A DNA stretch of 64,000 bases from the NCBI RefSeq assembly GCF_003254395.2, contig NC_037653.1:5515783-5579782 (forward strand). Direction: 5' to 3'. The position numbers and the translations under genes are program-made. This document shows, piece after piece, positions 45,179 to 56,715 of the stretch. This DNA comes from Apis mellifera (taxonomy: Eukaryota > Arthropoda > Insecta > Hymenoptera > Apidae). Within the stretch, counting starts at the first letter, position 1. Every line of letters begins with the position of its first letter. A model generated the notes under the pieces. It searched no databases. It saw only the letters and a program-made list of their open reading frames with translations, and was not told where the DNA came from.

Positions 45179-48100
45179 GGATACAAAAGTATCCTAAATC
45201 TCCACAAAATCTTCTCGAGAAAATACAATCTTCTCTCCAATTGGCTCCTATCGTTCGAGCCACTTTGCGACATTTATTCTCTTGATTTCGTAATCTCATC
45301 AATTAAAAAGTGTATAAAGAGAGATCATCGCCTCGCCAGATTGAAAAAGTCTGCATGCAAGACACATATTCTTCTTCAAAGAGTTTATTTACTCGAATAA
45401 TATCGTCGAGGATTCGATTGATCTACGAGACTTGAAACTCGGTTTCGAGACGGAACGAGACGATGGGCAGGGATAAGAGAGAGCAGGTAATCGCGAATTA
45501 GCATGACAATGGGTGGGCGTGGATCATCGTTGGCCGAGATAAGCGGCAATTTATGAGGAAGGAGCCAGAACCGGCCACCTTATTACACACTTATCCCTTC
45601 CACTCATGTAAACGGATTAGACGTCATCATCCTCTTCTTCCGCCGTCCCAATTGCCGATTCCTAGCCGACCACCGTGCGTGCCATCCTCTCCATATTCAC
45701 AATTCCCCGCCAAATATCCAATTATAACCGATAATCGATAATTCTATCCGTTTCGAAAAATTATCATCGAATATGGAATATATGATCCAGATGACTATGA
45801 TCACAATCGTCGTATCGAAGCCGATTAACGCGGATCTCCTCTCGATGTCTCAAAGAAAACCTTCCCCCTCGGAGGAGGAGGAGAGGAGGAGGAGAATCTC
45901 TTTGAGAGGATCCCTTTCGATCATCCGCTTGCGAATTATTCCCCTCCTCTGATTAACGATCCTAATGATCGGCAGTATTCGACTCGGGATGACTTTAGGA
46001 ACGGTTTGTCGGACGCGGATAACGAAGCACGTGGAACGCGGCTAATCCGTCAAACGCGACGTTTGATCGGAAGGGATCGGCGTTATTTATACTACTTGAC
46101 CGAGGGATGGTGTTTGATGAAATATCGGATTCAAACAAATCTTCCAACTATTTCGATTCTAATCTCTGGACGAAGTAGGAGGGTTTCGATTAAACCGATT
46201 CGAATAATTTGTTCTAAACGCTCAACTTTTTTAATCGAAACTCATCGTCGTTTAAGCTTTTCCACTTACATGTATATATATATATATATATGTAATGGAA
46301 AGAATGCGCCATTAAGCTTTAACGATCCTCCCAATTAAGGTTACACAGAATCTCTGAAACTGAATTTAAACAGGTAATTACCATTGCATCCTTTCAATCT
46401 CTCTTTTAAACCAAACATTTTTCATCTAATTCACGATCTTCCTTTCCTTTTTAAGAAAATAAAATCATTAGAGGAGGGAAAAGAGAGAAAAAACTTTACC
46501 TTTCTCCCCGCCCCTCGAAAGGGAGGGATCGGAAATTACGCGAGAAACAAAAACCGCGGGTAAAAAAATGTGTGCGAGTGGCCAAATATCAATCGTCCCC
46601 TCCTCCCTCTCTTCTCCACGGTTCCACGGGTCTTTTTATTAAGCTGCACGGTGCCCTATCGTTCGCGATGGCCCTCGATCCATCCGTCCGCGAAGGGAGG
46701 AGAAAGAGAGGTGGCCGGCCGATGGTCCTCCCTGTAATCCCGCAACGGTGGAAACGGCGCGGATAATAATAGGGCTATAAAACGGTCCTCGCGATAATTG
46801 GCACATTGTAATCTCTCCCGCGTTACCCGTGCCGAACGCCTCGCTAATCGCTCGCAATCAATCCTCCTCCTCCTCTTCCTCCTCCTCCTCGATTGGCGTT
46901 CCGTTTATACGCGGAAGGGGATTCACGAGTCGAAGGGAAGGAGGGGAAGAGGTTCGACAGGGTAGATAATAAGTTGGTTTGTTAAGGATAAAGAAGGAGG
47001 GTGAATTGAAAAATCGAGGGACGAAATTTGAGAAATTGGAGATTGGAAAATAAGTTTTATGTATAATTTTGAAACGGATTTGGATACATTTGATGTAATG
47101 GAGAAATAGCGGAGAGTTTGTTGTTCCTATTTTTCTTCGGATCTGAATTTTTGACTTGTTTACCAACGAAGGGAAGGGCGAATCCCTGCAATTTTCGAAA
47201 ACTGAACGCGTGAATCATTAATTACTTCAATTTTCGAAATTCATACGCTTTTAACGGTATGGATAGAAATAAATATCGGGGTCATAAAGTTTCATTGAAA
47301 TGTAATTGATAATAACAGTACTATGAATTTCAATTCTTGTTTTCCCTTGTTTTTCAATGCATATTTTCGTTACTTATCGAATTGAGTGAATTTTCGAAAC
47401 ACGTTATATAATACAAGGATATATATATAGGAATGATGGAACGATACTGTTTTTTTCTTCTTTTTTTTTTTTTTTCGAAAGAAGATTTAATAAATCACTC
47501 GATACAATATGTACAAAGAGGGGCGATATCAAGGTGGTATTATTCTTTTTTTTTTTTCTTTTTTCCTTTTTCAAAAGAGCCGTGCAATGGAGGATTTATA
47601 TCAATGCATCATTTCATATTTTTCATTGGTAGAGCTTATGATTTCGCTGTATTCTTTTGTGCTCCTCTTTTTTCCCTTTTTTTTCTTTTTTTCCTCTTCT
47701 TTTTTGTCTCGCGAAACGCAATATTTCTTCTATTTTTTTCACTCGTTTCTTTGTATAAGGGCACGGTTTAATAAACAATATGCCCTTCCTCTCTTCTCGA
47801 TTCAGCGTTTTTCCACGGATTAAAACGTGTACGCGCGTATAAAGGGAAACGCCAGACGTTCTCCAGAATTATCAACTAACTTCCTGCTCGCGATATCTTC
47901 CCCTATCATTGGAAAGCAAAGAAGATTGATACGACGATCTTCGTTCTCTCTTCTTTATCCAAATACGTCGAAATGGGATCAGTGATCATCTTCGAATCAT
48001 CCAAATTTATTTCGAAGCGCCAACTTGCCAAAGTTATTTTAATTTTACGAATTATTCTTTTTTTTATCTTTCACACGTTGACAACGATCCAATTATTGAT

Positions 48101-48470
48101 CCAATTATTAATCCAATCGCACGTAAAATCGGCACAAGACAAAGGAAAGTGCCTAATAAGCGCCTTAGCTTTTGCTTTCTTCTGCCGTCAACGGCGGAGA
48201 ATCCTTTCATTCATTCGTTCGAAAACACTTTTTCCCAACTTTTTCCAAACTAGGAAAAGGGGTACGAATCGATCGTATCTTGCCTCGAATCGATCAAATG
48301 GGGCACAATATCGCTTTCAAATTTTCATAGCGAGCCCCCTCTCCCCTCGGCCCCGCCGAGTTGGAACGCGAAAATGAAAACGCGCGCTTCTCGTCGCCGC
48401 CGCTGTTTGCCCCCGCTTTTAATTCCGCCATTCAATTTCCCCTCGTTACACAGAGTGTGTCTTCGTAAAC
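45179..48470. other. Unique sequence, no gene seen
   Basis: Mixed AT-rich and CpG-bearing DNA. It includes a short TA run (46271-46291), a CpG-rich patch at 46600-46860 followed by a CCT run (46861-46891), and a long T-rich zone at 47445-47740 with Phe-rich frames (47433-47771, 47509-47823) that are compositional. A 134-codon plus frame at 47973-48377 (beginning MGSVIIFESSKFISKRQLAK) has a more protein-like start, but no domain is recognised. Confidence 0.4.
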
Positions 48471-48474
48471 AAAC

Positions 48475-49690
48475 ATAAATATTTTCATTTGCGCTGGTGA
48501 CGTTAATATATATATGTATATGTATATACGAAAAGCCAGCCTAAATGCATCCGCTCGATCGGCTTGTAAAAGTAATTTGATAAAAGCGGACGCGTGGAAA
48601 ATTCGCGATCCAGTCGAATATTCTGATTAAGTAATTCTATGCTTTGATGTAGAAAAATCGGTTATGGTACCAGAAAATAATCGAAAATAATTATTCTTGA
48701 AACGAGATAACTTTAATTATAATTTGTCAATATGTATCGACTTGTGAAAGTAATTTGGAAAAAAAGGAACGATTCGCGACTGAATCGAACCACGACGAGC
48801 TTTCGTCAAATAATCGATTCTATTCTTTGGATCGTCGTAAAAAAATCGGTTATAATCAAAGAAGATCAAAAATAATAACCGATTTTATCCTTTGGATTGT
48901 CGTAGAAAAATCGGTTATGGTCACGAAAGATCGAAAATAGTTATTGTTGAGAAAATCTTAATTAGACTGAGAATTTAAAAATTTTAAAAGTATAAATATT
49001 TCCATTGCATTGGTGGCTTCAATATGTAAAAAGCCAAATGTATCCATGATCGGCTTGTAAAAGTAATTTGGAAAAAAGGAACGCATAGAAAATTCATGAC
49101 TGAATCGAACAACGACGAGCTCTCGTCAAATAATCGATTCTATTCTTTGGATCGTCGTAGAAAAATCGGTGATAATCAGAGAAGATCGAAAATAATTATT
49201 GTTAAAATGAGATAACTTTAATTATAATTTATCAATATGTGTCGACTTGTAAAAATAATTTGGAAAAAAGAAATGGAACGCTTTTGAAGAAAATTCGCGA
49301 ACAACGAATTGAACGAATGAGTTGTCAAGTAACCGATTTTATCTTCTTGTATCCTCATAAAAAAATCGGTTATAGTCCCAGAAAATCGAAAATAATCATT
49401 GTTGAAACGACTTTATATATATATAACTTTAATTATAATTTATCAATACGTATCGGTTTGTAATTTGGAAAAAAGGAATGGAATACGTAGAAATCGAACA
49501 ACGACAAGCTCTCGTCAAATAATCGATTCTATTCTTTATACCATCGTAGCAAAATCGGTGATAATCAAAGAAGATCGAAAATAGTAACCGATTCTATCCT
49601 TCGTATCGCTATAGAAAAATCAGTTATAAATCACGAAAGACCGAAAATAATAATTGTCGAAACGAGGAGTAATCTTTAATCAAACTGAAA
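48475..49690. repeat. Diverged tandem array 10, probably dimeric
   Basis: Units are marked by CTTGTAAAAGTAATTTGGAA, ATCGAACAACGACGAGCTCT, CGTCAAATAATCGATTCTAT, GGATCGTCGTAGAAAAATCG, GTTATAATCAAAGAAGATCG and AAATAATTATTGTTGAAACG. The CTTGTAAAAGTAATTTGG block lies near 48567, 48738, 49052, 49238 and 49455. Units at 48567 and 49052 are preceded by a GCCAAATGTATCC-type leader, while those at 48738 and 49238 are preceded by TTATCAATATGTATCGA. This implies a longer repeat of about 485-500 bp made of two related halves. Confidence 0.87.
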
Positions 49691-52600
49691 AATAAAAATT
49701 TTAGCCGAATATAATCATAAACGAAGAACATAAACTGTTTCACGAGAACAATGAAGAACGCGTTCCGTTCTATTTTTACATTTTCAATACCGTTCTTCCG
49801 GAAATGTTACTTGTTCCGTAATAAGTAGTGTACAGAAGATTGATTACGCGCGTGTGATATGCATATATACAGAAACATAAATTACTGTCTCGTTACATAC
49901 TAGTTACAATACTTTTGAGGCGAGCGTAATTCTCTTTCTCTGGAAAGAAAAAAAAGAATCGATTAAAAATAATTGATCTTGCGTTGAAACAAGAAAAAAA
50001 AAAAAAAATGAAAAATTTACTCTTGAACGAAGAAGGAGGAGGAATTACATCTCTTCCTTCGCACGCACGGCGCGAATTCGAAGTGTCGAGTAACAGGGCA
50101 GACGCGAAATCCATACATTATAGATGGTCTTAAACCCCCGAGTGTTCGTCTGAACGCTAATTTATATACCGGAGTGGCGTTATATATCACGTGCCATAAG
50201 TGGAACTTGCACTGTAAATCAACTCTAACCGTAAGTGATTTTAAACAGTTAATAAGCGGTGCGCATCTATACATCATAAATAGCTCCTCCCTCCTCCCCC
50301 CCCGCGAAGAGGTATGTTAAACCAACATACCATAAACTTACGAGGAATTCCATATATCAAACTCGTGTGTACCATACATGATTTCCAACTGTTTAAGTAT
50401 CGTCTTATCGCCTTGTGTCTATACACATTGACTGGTCTAAGAATTTCCACCCTCTGGTTCCAACCGTTTAATTTCCACGGTTTATAGCGAGAGACTCGAG
50501 ACTTCAATCTCCTCTCAAAAATGCCAAGATTCTCTTTTTCTCTATCTATCTAATTTAATTACGAAAAAGGAAGAAAAAAAATATTCCAAGAATTTGGAAA
50601 TTTTCGTAAAGTATAATCCTTTGGCAAATTTTTGATTTCCAGTATCGCTGGGACTCGAACAATGCTCGACGAGTAATCGTGATCAAGATCCCCGCGAAAA
50701 ATTCAATTTCCCAAGTCGATCCGAATCGAGTATAGATCCATCGAAACTGTAATACGATTGGAAAGAGGGGGCGGGCTTTATCGGACAATGGTGATGGATA
50801 ACCGGTGGCGATACAAGCCGGTTGATATCGCAAATCGCGAGTCGAAATTACGCCATGCCTCGAGGAGTATCTATGGCATCGATCGACGCGCACGTGAGAT
50901 GCAGCCGAGATTCGGTGCATATGCGTGTAAACTCGCATCGTCGCGTTCTCCCCTCCCCTTTCGCTACCATTCCTAAACTAACTTTTCGTATCCACTTTTT
51001 CGTACCGATCTCTCAAAAATTAACGAAACTCCGTGGAGAAGGAAGAAAAAGAAAAAAGGCGAGTAGCCCATGTATAATTCGAGGAAGAAGAATCGAAGAT
51101 ACATTCTTTTATTGTTTAAATTTTAAACTATGAGTTAGAGAAGATGAGATCTCTTGATAAAATTAATATCGAGAAGTAATCGATGTGATCGTTTAAAATG
51201 TTCGACCGTATATTATTTGTTATTATTTAGAATATATTGCTGAATGTAATTTTATCACGCGTATGTTTAATCGTAAAGAGCGTATCGTGTATATTTATTT
51301 TAATATTTATTCGTGTGATAAATTATTATTATTATTACGAAAAAATTGGGCTGAAAAACCTATAAAACGAGATTTAATGGGATACGTTGTAAGTGAAATT
51401 AATATAATAACTGTTTATGTAGAAGATATATATAACGAAGCACATGCAATACGAATGAAAAATACGCGCAAAAATCCGCAGTTTACAATTATATAATATA
51501 TATATATATAGAGATTGTTTATTCCATCGTCCGCTCGAGGCCGCCACCTCTCGGTCAATTACTTACGATTTCACTTGCTCAAGATTATTATTTTTTCCAC
51601 CCCCGACTGTTCCAATCTTTAAAAATTAAATCTCCTCGCGGAGAAAAGCGAGAGTAAGCGAAAGTAACGAATCGAAATAAAGTTGTACGTACCAAAAAAA
51701 AAAAAAAAAAAAAAAAGAACGCGCATGTAGAAACCATCGGCGAAAAAACTTTTTCGATCAGGCTAACAAATCGCGTCGATATCGGTGAATTCATTCGCGA
51801 AACGAGTTCATTTTTCCACATACGTTTGGCGTTATCGGGTTTCCTCCATCATTTTTACATACGTGGGCAAAGATTGGATCGTACGTTCACGGAAAATATA
51901 GCGCGGCTTCCTCGTCCCCGATAACTTTTATATAAACCGCTTATCGAAATATCCCAATAATGAGTGGTATTATATCCGATGGATCCGGGAACGATTCCAC
52001 GAACGAACCGAGGATCGAAAACAGTGTTGACGCCCCGCAATTCTATCCTCCCTTTTTTTTTTTTTTTTTTTTGCTTCGAAATCGAATTTAAAAATTCATC
52101 GCACACAACTTCCCCTAATTAAATTTCAAATACGCCATGTATTCGATGGATTGAGGTTTTCATCGATATTTGCAAGTGTCAATATTGGAAAAAAAAAAAA
52201 AGATAAAAATAAAATAAAATAAAATAAATCGTTTCCATATACGCGTTCAAAGAATTTTCAAATTCAATTTTCCCGCGAACAAAGCGTGATATCGAAACAT
52301 TTGGTTTCTACATTTTCCATACCTTTTCGAAATATTTTTCTTTTTTTTTCTAAATTAGAAATAAGTTGCAAAGATTCTCTCGAATTTATTATCCCTCGTA
52401 ATTTTCTCGATATCGGAATTTTCGAGACTCTTTTTAGCGCACATACGATACGAATTTTGAATTGGATAACAATTTATTTCGACGACGTTACACGACTAAG
52501 ACGATGGTGGCGGTATCCCGTTCGAATTATACGGATAAAGTGGCGGGATAGAAGGATAGACGCGGGCATTCTCGAGCATCGTATCCGAAAGGAACACACT

Positions 52601-52936
52601 CCCCCCATTCCTGAAGGCCAATGATATGCCCGAGGCATGCACACGTTCCACGAGCTGTAGCGCATATCTCGCCGCATTTCGCGCATGACTGATCAACGCA
52701 ATGGATAATTTATCCGCAATATCAGCGGGGCACTACGAATTCGAAAGCGAGCGTTTCGACGTCGTACAATTTTGCGCCAATGTAATACTCAAAATCGATC
52801 CTCTCTCTCTTTTTTTCGCGACCAGAAAAAAGAAGGAAAATTTGCGAATATCTCTATCCAAGCAAGGAAAACTTGATCGATTCAGACTTTACTTCGTGAA
52901 GAATTTCGATCGTATTTCAATTCACTCGATGAAGTA
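49691..52936. other. Unique sequence, no gene seen
   Basis: Contains a complex, low-repeat segment at 50050-50500 that may be regulatory (with CACGTG near 50188), a C-rich stretch ending GAAGAG/GTATGT near 50310, A23 at 51694-51716 and T20 at 52053-52072, and an (AAAAT)n run near 52207-52228. The 77-codon plus frame 51263-51496 is AT-rich but fairly protein-like; I do not recognise it. The region just before mariner copy 2 has an 86-codon frame (52701-52961) that is unrecognised. Confidence 0.4.
51694..51716. repeat. A23 homopolymer
   Basis: Run of 23 A residues; simple repeat with no adjacent retroposon sequence recognised. Confidence 0.9.
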
Positions 52937-52969
52937 TTGGGTTGGTAAACTAAGTAATTGAGGATTTCA

Positions 52970-53800
52970 GTTGAAGTTGATGACGACCTAATCAAAGCAA
53001 TAATCGATTCGAATCGTCACAGTACAACTCGTGAGAGTGCAGAGAAGCTTCATGTATCGCGTACATGCATTGAAAACTACTTAAAACAACTTGGCTATGT
53101 TCGAAAACTCGATACATGGGTTCCTCACGAACTGAAAGAAAAGCATTTAACGCAACGTATTAACAGCTGCGATTTGCTAAAGAAACGTAATGAAAATAAT
53201 CCATTTTTAAAACGACCGATAACTGGCGATGAAAAATGGGTTGTTTACAACAATATCAAGCGGAAAAGATGGTGGAGCAGGCCACGTGAACCAGCTCAAA
53301 CAACATCAAAAGCTGGTATTCGTCGAAAGAAGGTTTTGTTATCAGTTTGGTGGGATTACAAAGGAATTGTCTATTTTGAACTCTTACCACCCAACCGAAC
53401 GATCAATTCTGTCGTCTACATCGAACAACTAACGAAATTAAACAATGCGGTTGAAGAAAAGCGGTCCGAATTGACAAATCGAAAAGGTGTTGTATTCCAT
53501 CGTGACGATGCAAGGCCACACACATCTTTGGTCACTCGGCAAAAATTATTGGAGCTTGGTTGGGATGTTTTGTCACATCCACCATATAGTCCTGACCTTG
53601 CACCATCCGATTACTTTTTGTTTCGATCTTTACAAAACTCCTTGAATGGTAAAAATTTCAATAACGATGATGATATCAAATCGTACCTGATTCAGTTTTT
53701 TGCTAACAAAAACCACAAGTTTTATGAACATGGGATTATGATGCTGCCTGAAAGATGGCAAAAGGTCATTGATCAAAATGGGCAACACATTACGGAATAA
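52970..53800 (+). pseudogene. Mariner transposase, N-terminally truncated
   Basis: About 276 codons, ending ITE then TAA, with no internal stop or frameshift. Layout, counted from the TTG at 52958: second helix-turn-helix at about residues 22-46, WVPHEL at 54-59, and catalytic D91 (TGDEKW), D183 (FHRDDARPH) and D218 (YSPDLAPSDY) in DD34D spacing. The ARPH motif is intact here, whereas copy 1 has ARPR. The C-terminal SYLIQFFANKN is complete. By eye the two copies differ at about 18 amino acids, roughly 93 percent identical. As in copy 1 the start codon and first helix-turn-helix are absent, so production of an active enzyme is not expected. Confidence 0.93.
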
Positions 53801-53844
53801 AGTTATTTAGTTCCATGAAAAAATTGTCTTTGATTTTCTAAAAA

Positions 53845-53874
53845 AAATCCGCAATTACTTAGTTGCCAATCCAA
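53845..53874 (-). repeat. Right inverted terminal repeat, mariner copy 2
   Basis: Thirty bp ending GCCAATCCAA before TA, with one substitution relative to copy 1. Its partner at 52937-52967 has one substitution, one insertion and a further mismatch. Confidence 0.93.
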
Positions 53875-53876
53875 TA

Positions 53877-56715
53877 AAAAAAGAAGAAGCATTTACTCTG
53901 AAACATTCGATTTCGATTCGAATGTAGAAAACGAAAGAAGAAGTTGGAGGAGGAATGATGGAGCGCAAGTATGCAGAAGGTCCAAGTATCGGGACTTGGA
54001 AAGGCAATTAAACCCGATATGAATGGAACTAATTAAGAAGTGACCGTACGTGGTTAATGAATGGGTATCGGTTGTTCGCAACATCGGCGACTATTACGCG
54101 TTACGTGTATAACACGGGGAATTGGGTCACGTGAATAGTCAAACACTTGCAGGAAACACGAGATCGGCGGGATACCATCTAATGGAGCATTCTATCTTGA
54201 CGTTAATTGCGGTATTTCGATATAGAAGGATTATGCACGAGGTATCGATCCAACTGGAAACACAATACCTTCCTCCCCCTCCTCCTACGTGTACGTATAT
54301 GCATGTGGATTTCTCTCCGAAACCGGAAACGACGTTTTGACGTTTTTCGAAAGAGGAGAGGGGGAGAGAAAGTTTGAATAAAGGAAAGTTCGTTTGCTCG
54401 AACTTATCGCGAAAGCGTATAAAAAAGGAGAGGAGGAGGGGATATTTCGAAAGTAGATGGAGTTTATCATCCTTCCTTCTAAAAAAAAAAGGAAAATAGT
54501 TCACTAACGAAAGACGAATTTTATGAATTTAGTCCTATTTACCATAGAGATGAAGTATCGATAAAATTTTCCTCTTTCCCCCGATAATAAGTTTTTGTTT
54601 CGCGTATGAAAGATTATCGCCAATTTTCTTCTACACGTTTCGTTCAACTTGGTTTATACGCTTGAAAAAAGGGAACACCGACGCGTATTATACGGCCGAA
54701 AATAAAGAAAGTTTCGTTTATTATCCATTCGAGGGTGAATTTTCGAATGAAAAACGCAAGAGAATCTTGCTTCTTTGCAGCTTGATTTTTCTTCCAACTC
54801 TTCGACGAATTTGTCGAATTTTTTTTAACAATAACAGACTCGATGGAAAAGATTTATTTATCGTAACAACATGCATAAAGGTTGGCGAGAATAAAAGGTA
54901 AGAAAATTACGCAGGCGCGAATAATTTCGATATGAATACAGGGTGTATATTCTTTGTACGAATCGAGTCGAGTGCAGCGCATCATACATATTCATTTTTA
55001 CCCACCTTGCTTTTTTTTCTCCTCTCTCTCTCTCTCTGCGCGTACAAATATTTAGGTAGAATTTATGAAATTCTCTATCACGGTTCCACTAGTTAAAGCC
55101 GCGTCAAGAGCGGAAATAAGTTATTTCAGTTGTGGAAAAAATTGGATTCGTGGTGAACGTTACAGTTTTGCAAAAAAAAAAAAAAAAAAAAAAAGAAAAG
55201 AAAAATTATACATCCCAACGATTCCATGGAAATCATTTTTAATAGTAGATAGCCGATAGAAATGATATTATTATTTATTAAAAAAAAAAAAGAACGTACA
55301 GTGGAATAATTATATTCAAAGTTATATACAAAGAAATTTAAATATTAATAAAATCGCGATATTATAAAATATTCCCTTAATTATAGTTTATGAAAATGAA
55401 TGACGCAACAAAATGAAATGAATATTAACGTTAGATGGTGGAATATATTATGAATGATTACCGTTTGTATTAAAATTTATGCGTTCGCGCGGGGGAGGGG
55501 GTGGTGACTGGTTAAAAATAAATCACCGTTCCAATTCTTCCCGTGCGATGAAATCGTCGCAAATTTAACGATCATCCTCGAATCAACTCGAATGTATTTC
55601 TATAATTATATCTAATTCCCCCCTTCCTCTCCCCTCTCCTTTCTTGATACACAACTTACCTAATTTCTAGAAAAGAAAAAAGAAACGGATAAAAATTTAG
55701 AGATACGATTAAAAAAAATCTAGGATCGACGCGGCTGGTCGGATATAAAAATTACCTCTTCCCCTATTTATACGTGACTCTTCACGCGAGAATTGCTGGA
55801 AGGAGGATGCGACTTGGGAGGGGGGAAAGTCGTAAAGAATTTTAAAAATGGAGCAAACCCCGGCCCACGACCAACGTCACCCGGCCTCGAGAGCCATTCG
55901 TTCGTGGGCACGCTTCGCTCCTCTTGAATAAATTCACGTCCGGCCGGCCCCGTGGGAGCGCGGCAGAGTAAACGCGAGAGTAAACAAATCAGAGGATAAA
56001 ATTGCATACGTGCCGCACATTTCTCCACCGTCTAAGCGTGCCGGCCCCCGTTTTATTTAATTCCTGCCGAGTCTTCCTATCTCCCTCCTCTCCCTTCACT
56101 CCTTTTCCTCCTTTCTTCTCTCTTTAAATCTCCATCTTCTCTTCAGCGTGCCAAAATCCATCCCCAATCGTTAAAATTCACCGAAAACGAAACGAAAATT
56201 TAATCGGAAAATTTAGGATAGATTTCGACTACGATTTCAACGCCGTTCCGGGCAAATGTTTGCCCGGCGATAATTTCGCGCGTGTCGCGGCCGCCCTCCT
56301 CTCCTCGCCCCCGCAGGGGTGATCGATGTAACGCGAGATCGATGAGGTAAACGCGATACTCTCGCAGCTGCGTGCCCCCCTTCTCCTTCCCTCCCTGTTT
56401 ACGAGCACCGTTGCGGCTTTATGATTAAATTGTTGGAGAGACGAGAGGCGCGGATAGGGGCGAGGAAAGTTGACGGATTATTGCACGCGAGGATGGTAAA
56501 CGAGGCGGATTCCGGATTCTGAAATATTATTTACGCCGTGAGCGCGAAGCGAGGGGGAGGGGGAGATCTTTAATGCACGGGGCGTGTAATACACATTTTA
56601 CGCTGGTAGGCCGTCAGTGTAAGAAATTTGGATAGGAAAATCTAGTTTCCAGTCTCGCCAACTGAATATTTCCTCTCCTTGTGGAGAAAGGGGGGGTTAA
56701 GTTTTAATTTGGAGA
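53877..56715. other. Unique sequence, no gene seen
   Basis: AT-rich with A23 at 55172-55194, a CpG-rich patch at 55830-56020 and another at 56260-56600. A 79-codon plus frame (54662-54901) ends at AAAAG/GTAAGA and contains an acceptor-like TTCTTTGCAG near 54780, so a 118-nt exon is conceivable, but the peptide is unrecognised. Confidence 0.4.
55654..55688 (-). other. Candidate recursive splice site (weak)
   Basis: On the minus strand CCGTTTCTTTTTTCTTTTCT is followed by AG, then AAATTAG joined directly to GTAAGT (junction 55660/55659). It reads either as an acceptor at the first TAG with a 7-nt exon, or as TTAG joined directly to a perfect donor. The AG seven bases upstream weakens the second reading. 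Confidence 0.18.

Larger units (their letters stand above)
52937..53874 (+). mobile_element. Mariner element copy 2, 5'-deleted (938 bp)
   Basis: Second member of the family at 7616, flanked by TA (52935-52936 and 53875-53876). The left end reads TTGGGTTGGTAAACTAAG, which differs from copy 1 by one substitution and one inserted A, with a further C-to-A change before GGATTT. The right end reads GCCAATCCAA, one change from copy 1. The terminal repeats are therefore imperfect, while those of copy 1 match exactly. The internal deletion that removes the first roughly 65 codons has the same breakpoints as in copy 1, which makes independent deletion unlikely. This copy retains six bases that copy 1 has lost. 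It is non-autonomous, and its damaged left end probably makes it a poorer substrate. Confidence 0.96.

Noticed and set aside
50641..50680. tRNA-like T-arm (GGGACTCGAAC on the plus strand read in reverse)
   Set aside because: The five-base stem does not pair and no matching acceptor, D or anticodon arms were found.
51263..51496. 77-codon AT-rich frame, considered as a mitochondrial fragment or small gene
   Set aside because: It does not match any mitochondrial gene I recognise, and there is no domain or splice evidence. A search against the bee mitochondrial genome would settle it.
51694..55194. Long poly-A runs (A23) as tails of retroposed genes or SINEs
   Set aside because: No target-site duplications or recognisable upstream retroposon sequence accompany them.
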